From positions 434,001 to 498,000 of the forward strand of contig JAESUZ010005173.1 in assembly GCA_017311185.1 (NCBI GenBank): 64,000 nt of DNA, read 5' to 3'. Shown piece after piece: positions 1-11,706 of the stretch. Made by a program: the position numbers and the translations under genes. How positions within the stretch are numbered: position 1 is the first letter of the stretch; the number at the start of each line of letters is the position of its first letter. The notes under the pieces were generated by a model. It did not search any database and was not told the origin of the DNA. It saw only the letters and a list, made by a program, of their open reading frames with translations. The DNA comes from Proteles cristata cristata. Taxonomy: Eukaryota; Chordata; Mammalia; Carnivora; Hyaenidae.

Positions 1-539
1 TCTAGACAATTGTGTATTTTATGTACATTTCAAATTTATTGAGCTAAAAGTTTTAATATACCCTGATTTATCTTTTAATATTTATATTAGCCACAAAAGT
101 AGTTTATCTATAAGTTTCTTGAATTATAATTTCTTAAAAATAAACCTTGAAATCTTTATTTTTAATATTTTTTATTTTTAAATTTTTGCTCTCAATGTAG
201 TTGACATGCAGCATTAATTACTCTGTAATCCTTAAAAAAAAAACTCTGGTCAGCAATTTGTGGCCTGTGAGTCAGCAAGATTTTATAAAACTGGTCATTC
301 ATTTACATATTGTCTGTAATGATTTTTATGCCACACAGCAGAAGTAGTTTGAGTAGTTAGAGCAAGAGGTGGGGTAGTGACAAGAAGCCTTAAGCATTTA
401 CCATCTAATCTTTTAAGAAAAAAGGATTGTTAGACCTGGTGTATAATTACTTCTCATATTTATGCCTGATCTTTGCTATTTGTTCCTTCTCTTATTTTTA
501 AAAACAATTTCCCAGTGTTTTTTCAGTTTTATTTGTTTC
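1..539. other. AT-rich DNA, nothing recognised
   Basis: Unique-looking AT-rich sequence with A and T runs. I see no ORF of note, no SINE or LINE signature and no tandem array. Confidence 0.6.
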
Positions 540-760
540 GTCCAGTTTTATTGAGATTTACTTGTTATATGACATTGTATTTAATTGAGATATACAACAT
601 AATGAGTTGATAGATGTGTATATTGGAATTAGTCACAAAAGTTTACTTGGCATCCATCACAAAAAAAATTGTCAATTTTATTGATCCTTTCAAAGAACTA
701 ACCACCTCTTGGCTTTATTTCTGGACTTTAATTTTGGAATATACTCCTAATCACTATACA
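540..760 (-). mobile_element. Old LINE-1 fragment (3'UTR joined to ORF2)
   Basis: The first part (about 545-650) resembles the reverse complement of an L1 3' end: TTTTATTGAGAT followed by TATACAACATAATGAGTTGATA. From about 665 the motif TTGATCCTTTCAAAGAAC is the antisense of L1 ORF2 between the endonuclease and reverse transcriptase domains. The two parts are not adjacent in an intact L1, so there is an internal deletion near 655. Strongly diverged; subfamily not determined. Confidence 0.5.
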
Positions 761-904
761 TATAAGTATTGTTTTCTTCCAAGTTTTTGTTTTCTTTCTA
801 AGTTCTTAAGATAAATCCAATGCTTCTGACTTTTACAACTCCAAGAATGTGAGTATTTTACTTTCTATGTCTATCTTTCACATAATTGAATGTCCTCTCC
901 TATT

Positions 905-1014
905 TTGGATCTTTCTCTTTGCCATCTATCTATCTATCATCTATCCATCTATCTATCTATCATTTATCCATCTATCTATTTATTTATATATCCATCATAT
1001 CTATCTATATCTTT
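905..1014. repeat. (ATCT)n tetranucleotide microsatellite, imperfect
   Basis: Runs of CTAT/CATC units interrupted by CATT and TTTAT. The short hydrophobic reading frames across it are only translated repeat (Ile-Tyr-Leu-Ser). Confidence 0.85.
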
Positions 1015-1706
1015 TTATGTTTGCATCTAGATATTCTCACTTTGTCTTGTTTACTAATATACAGACAAAATTTTTTTAACTTGGAAGTTATATTAATCAA
1101 TTGCATTTTCTTAAAAGCAATTTTTTTCTTTAGAGTCTTGTTATTATAAGTAGTCAAAATGTTTTATTACATCTCGATATTAATTATACCTGTGGTTTAA
1201 TTTTTAATGTATTTTTATAATTTTAATTTCTCCAATGCTAATTATTCCATTGTAGTGGGAATTTCTATTTCATGTTGTCAGCTACTCAAGTGTTTGTGTA
1301 TTTAATCTTGCTATTCTAATTATTGATCATTGAAAGAGCTATCATTATAAAGAAATTAAGAGACTGTAAAAAAGCAAAAGCAAAAAGGAAAACAATGTAA
1401 CCCAAATGCCAGTGTACTTGGCAACAATCCATCAAATTTTTGTAGGAATTGTGGCTTTCTATTTTGTAATTACTACAGAAGATTACATTACAACTGCCTA
1501 TTTTAAGGGAAAAATGAGTTGAATTATTTTTTATTTCATTACTTTGTAAAAGTTTTAGTCTTTATTAAATTTAATCATTTGTAATACTTTGAGTATAGAA
1601 GTAGTAAAGTATTTTCTCTTTTTTTTTTTTCTTACCTCTTTTCTTTCTCTATTGCTCTGATGGTTAGTCAATATCTAATTATCTGTCTCTTCACCTATAT
1701 ATAAAT
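1015..1706. other. Unique AT-rich DNA, nothing recognised
   Basis: No repeat family or gene recognised. A T-run lies near 1618-1630. Confidence 0.5.
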
Positions 1707-1718
1707 ATGTATAGTTAC

Positions 1719-1944
1719 AGGGGCACCTGGGTGGCTCAGTTGGTTGAGTGTTTGACTCTTGATTTCAGCTCAGGTCATAATTCCATGGTCATGGGATCAA
1801 GACCCATGTCTGGCTCCATGCTCAGCATGGAGCCTGCTTAGGATTTTTTTCTTTCTCTCTCCCTCTGCCCCTCTACTCTGAGCACTCCCTCTCAAACTGT
1901 CTTGCTCTCCCTCTTTCCCTCTCTCTCAAATTAAAAAAGTGTGT
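1719..1944 (+). mobile_element. CAN-SINE (tRNA-Lys-derived)
   Basis: Full SINE: GGGGCACCTGGGTGGCTCAG head, tRNA-like region, CT-rich middle and a TC/A tail. A perfect 12-bp target-site duplication, ATGTATAGTTAC, is at 1707-1718 and 1945-1956. The TTTGACTCTTGATTTCAGCTCAGG head is the older, non-feliform-specific variant. Confidence 0.93.
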
Positions 1945-2009
1945 ATGTATAGTTACCAAGGTTAAAATAACTAATTTCATCATTATTTTTTAGATTATAT
2001 TTTAAGATA

Positions 2010-2173
2010 GGGGCACTCGACATCAGCTTAGGTCATGATCTCACAGTTGGTTGGCTCCACCCCCCTTTTAGGCTCTGTGCTGACAGCTCAGAGCATGGAA
2101 CCTGCTTTAGATTCTCTGTCTCCCTCTCTGTCCTTCTCTCTGTGTCTCAAAAATAAACATTAAAACATTTTTA
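2010..2173 (+). mobile_element. CAN-SINE, head-deleted
   Basis: Starts GGGGCACTCGACATCAGC and rejoins the consensus at TTAGGTCATGATCTC, so about 35 bp of the head, including the A box, is missing. It ends with GTCTCAAAAATAAACATTAAAA. Short TTTAAG-like matches flank it. Confidence 0.85.
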
Positions 2174-2429
2174 AGTATACTTTAGGATGTGGCAATAAGC
2201 CTCATTTCCATTTACCTTCAAATATGTATAATTTGCCACATATTAGTTACATAATAATTATTGTTTTCATATGTATCTAAAAGATACATCTTAAGATAAT
2301 GTCTATATTTATATTTTCAGCACCTAACATATCCAAATACAGCATGCCTTTTTAACTAATTGTCTTATATACAGACATAGCTCTTTGTTTATATTTCCTG
2401 CTATTTCTATTACCTTCTTCTAGATATCA

Positions 2430-2556
2430 GTCATTGATAAGTTCTGAGCCTTTCTTTTCTTATCAATAAAATGGCAATAACAATATATACCTAATCAGGT
2501 TGTTGGGAATATGAAGCCTGATAACATATGTAAAAGAGTATAGTACATGAAACAAT
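2430..2556 (+). mobile_element. MIR fragment (3' half)
   Basis: Resembles the MIR 3' part: TTCTTATCAATAAAATGGCAATAAC, then a TTGTTGGGAATATGAAGCCTGATAACATATGTAAA stretch matching the MIR end. Ancient and diverged. Confidence 0.55.
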
Positions 2557-2589
2557 ATACATGTTGGTGTGCCAGCTTTGCCATGGCAG

Positions 2590-2765
2590 CATACGTAAAA
2601 TATTTTTTCTCATCTCTGTTGAGGTATACTTGACAAATAAGTATTGTATATATTTAAAGTATACAACTTGTTCTGAGATACATATGCATTGTGAAATAAT
2701 TGGCACAGTCAAACTAATGAACTATCTATCACCTGATGTAGTTACCATTTTATTTTTCTCTTAAT
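2590..2765 (-). mobile_element. LINE-1 3'-end fragment
   Basis: Reverse complement of the mammalian L1 3' end: GTTGAGGTATACTTGACAAATA, TTTAAAGTATACAAC, CATTGTGAAATAATTGGCACAGTCAA, ACTATCTATCACCTGATGTAG. No open reading frame. Confidence 0.7.
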
Positions 2766-4349
2766 ATGGAACAACATGAATTTGATGGTCAGCCTTGTAT
2801 TGGGCTATGCTTATTTTCTCTGTGTCATTTCAGTTTTGGTATATGTGCCTCCAAAGCAATAAATAGCCATTTTAATTCCATGATTTATAGCTGTTATTGG
2901 AGTTAACCATAATTATATTTTTGATCATTCCTTTGGGTCTGGAAATACTTACTTATCTATAAAATTAAATATAAGCTTAATCAGTGCAAGAGTTTTTATA
3001 TTTTTGTTCACTGCTGTAGCAATGAGGTTGAACTAATTATAACTTTATTCCACAAACATATGAATGTGTGAATGTGTGTATTATACATGTAAACATAATA
3101 GGCTTATGGCCAGTATGTGTATATGTATACTTATACAAATAATCACATAGTAGATATGTGATTACTACTAACTTTGACACTATTTATATAATGTTTTATT
3201 AGTTTCCACTTCATTTCATAATGCATTGAAATATAAAGAGAATTGTGGAGAAATTGAACATACTCAGAAATATAACTAGTTTAACAGTTGCTTTTCCAAA
3301 AATCGTATGCATACAACTAGAATATATAGATTCACTCTGCTGGGATTTTACTAAAGATGGATTGAAATAGATTGAATTAGTTTTAACATTTTGAGTCCTA
3401 TGGCTTCTGTCAAAACCTTCCCCAGAATTGTACTTTACATCGTTGGTTGAAATGTTTATGTGCATCTTATTTTCAGATCTTTTTTCTTTTAATTTAGATT
3501 CTATTTCATATTATCACAACTTTAGAAAAATTTCCTAAGATTATGGGCAATAATATGAAACACTTCAAATTATATTTTACTTTTGTAACATATACATCAA
3601 AATACCATTAAGATAGCTCATCACTACCTTACTCTGTTCAGGCAGTCATATTTAATAAAATAAAGTTTTTCAGCCAGGATCTTTTGAAAATAAAATTAAT
3701 CAAAGTAAACCATTAATCAAATTCAGTAGATATTAAATTAAAAATAACAATATGAGGTATTTAGAAACTGCATTCATGTAGTAGTAGCTTGGTCTCCTAG
3801 GAAATTAAATTTATTTAACCAAAAGACCATAGTTAACACACTGCATGATGAAATTAAAAATGTAATTCTAGCCTATTAATCATGCAGAAGATTGCAATTA
3901 TGTTTTATTTGTTATTTTCATGGAAGTTTCAAATTATACTATTAACTCTTTCACTCAAGTCTACAATATTATTTCAGTTATAAAACAATGACAAGTATTT
4001 GAGATTATAAATACCTTAAAAAAAGTTTTAGGTATATAAAATTAAAAGTCACATTTTACAAACTACTTTAGTAGCTATTTCTGTAATGCCTATGGAAATG
4101 CATAACAGTGTTTCACATATTATAGTTTTATTAAGATGGTAAAACAAGAATAGTATTTAGAGGGACATGAAATGATTGAGTGTCCAAAGAAGCAAGGATA
4201 TTTCTGTTGAATCTTGGAAAAAGAAATCAAATGCTAAACAAACACCTACGTCTTTGAAAAGATTGTCTAAAATTAAGTGGTCGTTGATTTTTACTCTCAA
4301 GACATGCAGAAACTTAAGAGACCCATCGAGAATTCTTTTCTAACAGCTT
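2766..4349. other. Unique AT-rich DNA, nothing recognised
   Basis: About 1.6 kb without a recognised repeat, tandem array or credible coding frame. The longest frame is an 84-codon minus-strand run near 3211-3465 with no recognisable domain. Confidence 0.5.
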
Positions 4350-5746
4350 GGCATCCCTGTCAACACATGTTGTTTCCTGTGTTGTTAGTTTTGGTCATTC
4401 TTACTGGTGTGAGCTGATATCTCATCATAGTTTTGATTTGTACTTCCCTGATGATGAGCGATGTTGAACCTCACTTCATCTTTTCATGTGTCTTTTAGCC
4501 ATTTGTTTGTCTTCTTTGGAGAAGTGTCTGTTCATGTCTTCTGCATATTTCTTCACTGGATTATTTATTTTTTGGGTGCTGAGTTTGATAAGTTCTTTAT
4601 AGATTTTGGATACTAGCCCTTCATCTGATATATCATTTGCAAATATCTTCTCTCATTATGTAAGCTGCCTTTTAGTTTTGTTGATTGTTGCCTTTGCTGT
4701 GCAGAGGTGTTTTTGTTGTTGTTTGCTTCCTTTTTAATTAATGAAGTCCCAATAGCTAATTTTTAAAATTTTGTTTTCTTTGCTTCTAGAGATGTCTCTT
4801 AAGAAGTTGCTACAGCCAAGGCTTGTGAGTTTGCTGCCTGTGTTCTCCTTCACAATTCTGATGATTCTTTGTCTTACATTTAGGTCTTTTATCCATTTTG
4901 AATTTATTTTTGAGTGTAATGTAAGAAAGGGGCTAGGTTCATTTCTTTGCATGTCACAATCAGTTTTTGTGACACCATTTGCTAAAAGACTGTCTTTTTT
5001 CCATGGGATGCTCTTTCGTTTTGCTGAAGATTAATTGCTCATGTAGTTGTGAATCCATTTCTGGGTTCTCTATTTTGTTCCACTGATCTATGTGTGTGTG
5101 TTTGTACCAGTACCATACTGTCATGATGATTACAACTTTGTAATACAGCTTGAAATCTGGAATTCTGATGCCTGTAGCTTTTCTTTTCTTTCTCAACATT
5201 ATTTTTGCTCTTTAGGGTCTTTTCTGGTTTAATATAAATTTTAGATTGTTCTGTCTCTGTGAAAAATGCTGGTGGTATTTTAATAGAGATTGCATTTAAT
5301 GTGAAGATTGCTTTTGATAGTATAGAATTTTTAACAATATCTATTCTTTCAATCCATGAGCATGGAATGTTTTTCCACCATTTTTTCAATTTCTTTTGTA
5401 AGTTTTCTATAGTTTTCAGAGTATGGATGTTTTACCTTTTATTGTTTATTCCTAGGTATCTTACAGGTTTTGGTGCAATTGAAATGAGATGTATTCTTTG
5501 ATTTCTCTTTTGACTGCTTCATTATTGGTGTATCGACATGCAACAGATTTCTGTATATTAATTTTTTATCCTGTGACTGCTGAATTCATGTATCAGTTCT
5601 AGCTATTTTTTTAGTGAAGTCTTTTGGGTTTTCCACATAGAGTATCATGTTATCTGCTAGGAGTGAAAGTTTGACTTCTTCTTTGTCAATTTGGATGCCT
5701 TATATTTCTTTCCATTGTCTAATTACTGAGACTAAGACTTCCAGTA
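4350..5746 (-). mobile_element. LINE-1 ORF2 fragment, 3' (sense) part of an inverted insertion
   Basis: The minus strand encodes the second half of L1 ORF2, from just after the reverse-transcriptase core to near the C-terminal cysteine region. The sense order is VLEVL-like residues at 5746, then the FADD-region equivalent (degraded), then the block around 4960-5390 resembling [16 protein letters not shown], then the TTAGGTGAT-type C-terminal block. Stops and frameshifts are frequent. It stops at about 4350 without a 3'UTR or poly(A), so the 3' end was lost or deleted. The segment at 5747-6260 is the inverted 5' part. Confidence 0.85.
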
Positions 5747-6260
5747 TAGAAATGGAAGGAAAACTCTCAAACTCATTCTATGAGGCAACATTACCTTGAT
5801 TCCAAAATCAGCCAAAGACCCCACATAAAAGGAGAAATACAGCCCAATATCCCTGATGAACATGGGGGCAAAAATTTCCAACAAGATGCTAGCAAATTGA
5901 AGAAGACACTAAAAGAATTATTCACCATAATCAAGTGGGGTTTACTCCTGGGTTGCAGGGGTAATTCAATACCCTCAAATCAATTACTATGATATATCAC
6001 ATTAATAAAAGAAAAGATTAAAAATCACGATTTTCTCAATAGATGCAGAACAAGCATCTATTTGACAAAATAAAGCCTCCTTTTTTGACAAAAAAACCCT
6101 CAAGAAAGTAGGGATAGAAGAAACATACCTCAACATCAAAAAGACCATATACAAAAGATCCACAGCTAATATCAGCCTCAATGGGGAAAACTGAAAGCTT
6201 TTTCCACAAGGTCTGGGACATGACAGGAATGTCCAGTCTCACCACTGTTGTTGAGCATAG
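5747..6260 (+). mobile_element. LINE-1 ORF2 fragment, inverted 5' part (reverse transcriptase)
   Basis: The plus strand carries L1 reverse-transcriptase sequence. It runs from the SFYEA-like block (near 5775) through NIPDEHGGK-type residues, the DQVG-like region and a degraded AEKAFD region, to SPLLLSI at 6260. It lies head-to-head with 4350-5746. Its last ORF2 position (…CATAG) and the first position of the minus-strand segment (TACTGG…) are adjacent in an intact L1. Multiple stops; non-functional. Confidence 0.85.
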
Positions 6261-6649
6261 TCCCCAATTAACTTTTAACATAGAAAAAATAACTCTTTTC
6301 TTTTTTAATTCTTGTATTTATGTGACTATATACTTATCTATTGTCTGGCTAAATAAGCTTCATGAGAGTGGACACAATGATATTATAGTTCAGTGTTATA
6401 AATCCAGTGATTATTACATGACCTTTCAAATAATTAATTCAAAAATTATTTGTCGAACAAATAAGTGAGTCACTTTTTATATGGCACAGCTAGAATTCCA
6501 ATAGAATATACCTGCCACACTATTTATTTAGAGGAAGAAAAAAGATTGGGATTAGTAAGGTTGAGAAGAATTTGCAAGGGATCATGAAGCTGTGTAATGC
6601 AATTGTTAAAAATGAGGGTCTACAATCTCAGTGGTTATATTTTAATTTA
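6261..6649. other. Unique DNA, nothing recognised
   Basis: AT-rich spacer between the inverted L1 and a SINE pair. No features supported. Confidence 0.5.
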
Positions 6650-6924
6650 TTTCTTTAAAAATTTTTAATGTTTTGGGGCCCTTGGGTGGCTTAGTCGGTT
6701 AAGCGACCGACTTTCGCTTAGGTCATGATATCGCGGTTCGTTGGTTTGAGCCCCGCGTCGGGCTCTGTGCTGACTGCCAGCTCAGAGCCTGGAGCCTGTT
6801 TCAGTCTGTGACTCCCTCTCTCTGACCCTCCCCTGCTCACGCTGTCTCTCTCTCTCTTTCCTAGAAATATATAAAACATTTAAAAAATTTTAAAAATTTT
6901 TAAAGTTTTATTTATTTCTGGGAA

Positions 6925-6957
<33 letters not shown>

Positions 6958-7129
6958 CAGCGTGAGCAGAGGAGGGTCAGAGAGAGAGGGAGACACAGAA
7001 TCTGAAGCAGTCTTCGGGCTCTGAGCTAGCTCTCAGCACAGAGCCTGACGCAGGGCTTGAACCCACAAACCATGAGATCATGACCTGAGCCAAAACAGGG
7101 CGCTTAACCGCCTGAGCCACCCAGGAGCC
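6650..7129 (-). mobile_element. CAN-SINE (feliform type), split by another SINE
   Basis: Minus-strand SINE. Its T-rich tail start (6650-6674) is separated from the body (6891-7129) by the plus-strand SINE at 6675-6890. The body has TTTATTTCTGGGAAAGAGAG, CAGCACAGAGCC-type sequence and ends CCACCCAGGAGCC. The outer 8-bp duplication TTAATTTA is at 6642-6649 and 7130-7137. Confidence 0.85.
6675..6890 (+). mobile_element. CAN-SINE (feliform type), nested
   Basis: Plus-strand SINE with a CpG-rich feliform head (TCGGTTAAGCGACCGACTTTCGC, GCCCCGCGTCGGGCTC). Flanked by a 19-bp duplication with one mismatch (TAAAAATTTTTAATGTTTT at 6656-6674; AAG in place of ATG at 6891-6909). This shows that it inserted in the tail of the older minus-strand SINE. 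Confidence 0.9.
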
Positions 7130-7149
7130 TTAATTTAGAACTTTGCACC

Positions 7150-7345
7150 TCCCAGTGTTGGCATCTATGGCAAAGTTGCTAACCACCTAGTTTCAGTTTT
7201 CTAATCTGCAAAGTGAAGATAGTAATAATAGCTAATATGTTAATGTATCATTAAGATTGAGTGAATTAGTTCATTTGAAGTGCTAAATCGTGTCTAATAC
7301 CTAGTAAGCACTTAAGGAGTGTTTGTTTTAATACTAACTCTTTAT
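7150..7345 (+). mobile_element. MIR SINE fossil
   Basis: Matches the MIR middle and 3' region: CAGTTTTCTAATCTGCAAAGTGAAGATAGTAATAATAGC, a TTGAGTGAATTAG block, and AATACCTAGTAAGCACTTAA. Confidence 0.7.
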
Positions 7346-9343
7346 ATAACTTTTTATAACTTAATTTCAGTTTTTATTTTATGTATAAATCTGTATAATA
7401 TACACTTAAAATAATTTTATAATTTTTAAAATAATTAAACTTCAAAGTAATTAGAACACAGAAATCTTTGTTCCATTTTTTTGTTTTGTTTTGTCCCTTA
7501 AGAGTAGAAATAATGGCTTAGTAAAATCACTCAGATTCTAAACCTCATTCAGCTTTCACTCCCAATTGTTAACTAGTGAATCTTAGCATGTGATGTGTAA
7601 AACTTACTATCTGCTTATTATTATTTCATATTTTTATCCACAGCCTTAAAGCTGGATTCTCCTCTTTTATTTACTAGTCTGAAGAGAATGATGGGCATTT
7701 GGATAAAAGCTTAAGACTCATTTGACTAGCCAAAAAATAAAAATAGTGATTAAATATAAATATTTAAGGGGTTCTCTTGGATTCTATGGATAAGAAGAAC
7801 ATTTTTTGGTCTTATTTGTTATTTAAATAGATTTATATTTTCTTTAAATGGTTTGGAATGGCAAGCATTTGACAATCATTATATATTTTCTTCTTGTTTA
7901 AAAACATATTTGTATAGATAATGTTCAATATAGTTATTATATGCATCTTGTGACTGTATGTACTCTATACAGAGTAAGGTAAAAATTTTGCCTCTTTTAC
8001 TTCTTACTGAAACTGACCTGAGACATCATCATTGTTTTGTAATGTTTTCCTATCAGTTTTCTCTGCTTCTCTCCAGCAGAGAAGATGGTAAACTAGTATT
8101 TTGAAGGTCTGCTGGTCCTTTTCATGTGAACTCTTCAAGTAGCTCATGGTGATACATTGAAATTTGGGTTAAGTGTTCAGAGAGCTCTATTCAATATGGA
8201 AAAAAGAGTTATCTCCAAATTTTTTAATTAGATCTGAAGAAAGGCATTATTTATACTTTTTCATCATATATGACATGAAAAAACTTAAAGAGAAAATATT
8301 AGTTTCAGAATCCATATTATTCACATGTAAAATGGACAATGGTAAAATGCTAAGAGAATTTGATTAGAATATTAAGAAATTAAGTATTTACATAATAATA
8401 AAAAATTGAGAGAGTTTCAGAACTTTGTTTCATGAACAGTTCTAGCTCATGTAACCAGGGAAGAAATAAGTAATGTTCATTGTAACGGATATTTGTCTAC
8501 ATGGCATTTCAGTAGAAAAAAATATTACTGCCTAATAGGGAAAGATGACAATTGCTGTCTATTTTTTTGTCAACTTAATCTATCTAAGGCCTATTTATGG
8601 AAAGTTTGAAAAAGAACATTGTAATATCATTTAGAAAAGTTCTTTTTAGAGAGTTAATGACATACTTGTATAAGATACACTCTTAGAGCTCTTTGTATTT
8701 CAGCTCACCAGTTATGGCCACTCCTGGAGCTCTTCATCTTTGTCATATGTTTAGCTAAATGGAAATGGTTTGAAGTATCACAGTTCTTTAGATAGATGAA
8801 TAATTATTTTTATTTAATTAAGATATATATGTTTTTAAATATATGCCCTCAAAAATATGTTACATAATGTCTCTACAAAAGCTAAAACATAAAAATAAAC
8901 CCAAAATACTCAAACTCAATGTTCCATCCTCAGGTTAAGAAGTGCCAAAATCAGGATACACATTTTAATAGAGTAAACACTTGAGGGCAATATAGGATAA
9001 CTTACATAGAAAAAATACATAATTTTATTAAGTTATTTACATGTCTAAGTATATCTTATATTTCTGAAAGATTATAAGTTCAACAGTGATTTTACTTTCT
9101 TTGTATCTTTAAACTGAGCAGAGGTAGATTGAGAATGAATTGAGGAATTGAATACACCGTCTTTCCATAATTTGATGGAATATCTATTGTCACTTTGCAT
9201 CTGTTAATCAGTCTTCAATAGATGTTAAACTAGGATATCTAAGGAGTTTATGAAGATTGACAAAACTAAGTTTATAATGGAAGCAACATGATATATACCA
9301 TGTCCCAGAATCAATAACATTCCAAATATCCAAATTATACTAT
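7346..9343. other. Unique AT-rich DNA, nothing recognised
   Basis: Two kilobases with no recognised transposon, tandem repeat or gene. Reading frames are short (at most about 64 codons) and show no family signature. Confidence 0.5.
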
Positions 9344-9500
9344 GGTGTTGCCCAATACAGTATTTACCAGCCACATGTGGCTCTTTATATTTAAATATAA
9401 GTTAGTTAAATTAAATTAAAGTATTTTAAAAGTTGTAGCCATGTTTAAGAGTTCAGTATCCACCATAATGCAGAAATTCTAGCAGGCAGTGCTGGTCTGT
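9344..9500. mobile_element. hAT-Charlie-type DNA transposon fossil (MITE)
   Basis: GGTGTTGCCCAATACAG, CCAGCCACATGTGGCTCTTTA, a TTAAATTAAATTAAAGTATTTTAAAA core, and the closing GGCAGTGCTGGTCTGT match a mammalian non-autonomous hAT element with GTCCAATA-type ends. I recognise the family pattern but not the exact name (MER-type). Confidence 0.6.
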
Positions 9501-9537
9501 ACCTTTATCAAACATTGATAAGTATGTCAAAAAAGAA

Positions 9538-9572
9538 ATATATATATATATATACACACACACACATATATT
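9538..9572. repeat. (TA)n(CA)n microsatellite
   Basis: Alternating TA run followed by a CA run. Confidence 0.9.
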
Positions 9573-11406
9573 CACATTTTAATACCTCAGCTAAATGAGG
9601 TCTAACTGAATTACAAAGATTTTGTACTGATAATGCCTTTCTACTAATTAAATGTTATTTTCACTCATATTTTTATAAGTGACATTAACTGAAAAAAGTT
9701 TGATAATTATGTGTTTTATAAAAATGCAATATTATTTTAAGAAAAGCTGCCATGTGCCTGAGAGTTTTAAATTGGAAGCTAATTTCAATTTACAGAGGGA
9801 TAAAACCTGTATTGGTACAGCAATACGTGATTCACTGTTACCTGTGCTAACAGGAGACAGTTACATTTGTCAACTATAATTACTCAGTGTCTTTTCTCTT
9901 ATGATAAACTTATGTTATAATATCAAAGATAGGAAGCAAAATACATTGAATTTGCCTCATTCACTTTGTAACTCAAGAAGTAGCTCCATAATTAATTAAA
10001 TTTGGGGGGAAAAATCCACCAGAAACTTATATTTCTCTATAGATTTCCTTTCTATAGGTCACATCTCTGTAATAACTTAAAACTGAATATGACTTTCACT
10101 AATACAGAATATACAAAATCAAGGGAAAATGTATATATGGTGTTTTTGAGTCCTCCTGATGAAAAATATAATAAATCATATATTAAATAACCATGTAAAG
10201 TATGAAGTAGAAAATATATTGATAAAATTGATTACATCACTGCTATTAATGTAAGTGTGAAAAATGACTTTAAATTATTATTACAATGACAATTATCTGT
10301 ATGTCTATTGATATACGTACTCTATTAGGCCATGTTTTAATAAGCATTATGAATACACAAAATAACAAAGTTAAGAAGTCTATTTCTTGACTATATTAAA
10401 TGTATCTATTAATCTTTTACCTTATGGCCTGTCATTAGTTGAAGTTTTGAAGGTAGGCTATTTTGAAGACTAAAGAAGTTAGATGTAGACACATGTAAAT
10501 CCTATAATATCTTATGTAATCTTAAATTAATTGGGAAGGATATAGAATTTTTATTGTGTTTTTCCCCCTGTGAGTTGCACTGACGTTTTTTTTTTGTCCT
10601 TTTTTTTTCAGATTTTTCCAAAAGGCAGCATTTCTCAATGTCAAAATAAAATTTAGAAGTAAGCAAGAAGAAATCTACAAGTAATATATGTTAACATAAT
10701 CTTAAATTTTAAAGTATCTATCAGATGTATATTCTTTTACTATTCTAGGAAGCAAAGTAAGATGAAACATTCTTTAATTGAATATATTTTACAAATATAG
10801 ATGAACAGAGTTTATATTTTACATCTGTTTCAATATGATTTATTTGTTGAAAATAATTTCCATATTAAAATTATCTTCAATATTACATATATAAAATTAA
10901 TGAATAAAAGAAAAGTGTTAGCTTCACAAAAAGTGCTGAACTTGCTGTATGGTTAAAGTACTGCCTTATAAAGTGCTGCACAACCTAGGAGAGGGGAGAG
11001 AAGACATACTGGTATGTTATTTTTGTCTTTTCTCCTGGCTTGGATCTTTTTTTATGTACAGCTCCCCATAGAGAATCTGCATCTTCTTCTAGCTATCACA
11101 GCTGCATTCTTGTTTTCACTCAATTATTATTAGTGATATGGTGCTGGCGGTGGTGTGTGTGTTTGTATGTGCTGTGTTTATGTTTTCTGAGATTGTGATT
11201 ATGTCTCTGTTTTAGGCAGACATTGTGAACTGTAATTTGGAGATGTATCTTTCACAGGTGTTTCACGATTCCTCCAAGTAAAGGGATTGTTTAGCATGCA
11301 TTTCCATTCTTCCATCAAAGATAGTTATTTTGCTCTGTTGCCTCTTGTTTCCTCTCTCAACTACAGAGGTTTCCCACTGAGGCTATCAGGCATTCTAACC
11401 TTCCAG
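9573..11406. other. Unique AT-rich DNA, nothing recognised
   Basis: No gene or repeat family recognised. A long polypyrimidine tract ending in CAG near 10610 looks like a splice acceptor by eye, but no exon-like frame follows. Confidence 0.45.
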
Positions 11407-11416
11407 TTCTTAGCTT

Positions 11417-11507
11417 CTTTCTTTCTTTCTGTCTGTCTGTCTGTTTATTTTAGAGAGAGAGAAAGCAGGGGAGGGGCAGAGAAAGAGAGAAGGAGGGACA
11501 GAGTGAT

Positions 11508-11540
<33 letters not shown>

Positions 11541-11668
11541 ATCTTAAGCAAACTCTACACTCAGTGAGGAGACTGTTGTAAGGCTCCATCCCACCATCCT
11601 GGTATCATGACCTGATCTGAAATCAGGAGTTGGACACTCATTCGACTGAGCCTCTCGGGCGACCCTAC
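11417..11668 (-). mobile_element. CAN-SINE
   Basis: Minus-strand SINE beginning with a (TTTC)n/(TGTC)n tail and a long (GA)n tract and ending CCTCTCGGGCGACCC. A perfect 10-bp duplication, TTCTTAGCTT, is at 11407-11416 and 11669-11678. The tail has expanded into a tetranucleotide microsatellite. Confidence 0.9.
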
Positions 11669-11706
11669 TTCTTAGCTTTCTAAGGCTAGAATTTTGCTGT
11701 TCTCCT

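Noticed and set aside
10590..10640. Polypyrimidine tract plus CAG resembling a splice acceptor
   Set aside because: No open exon-like frame, donor or conserved context follows. T-runs like this are common in this AT-rich window.
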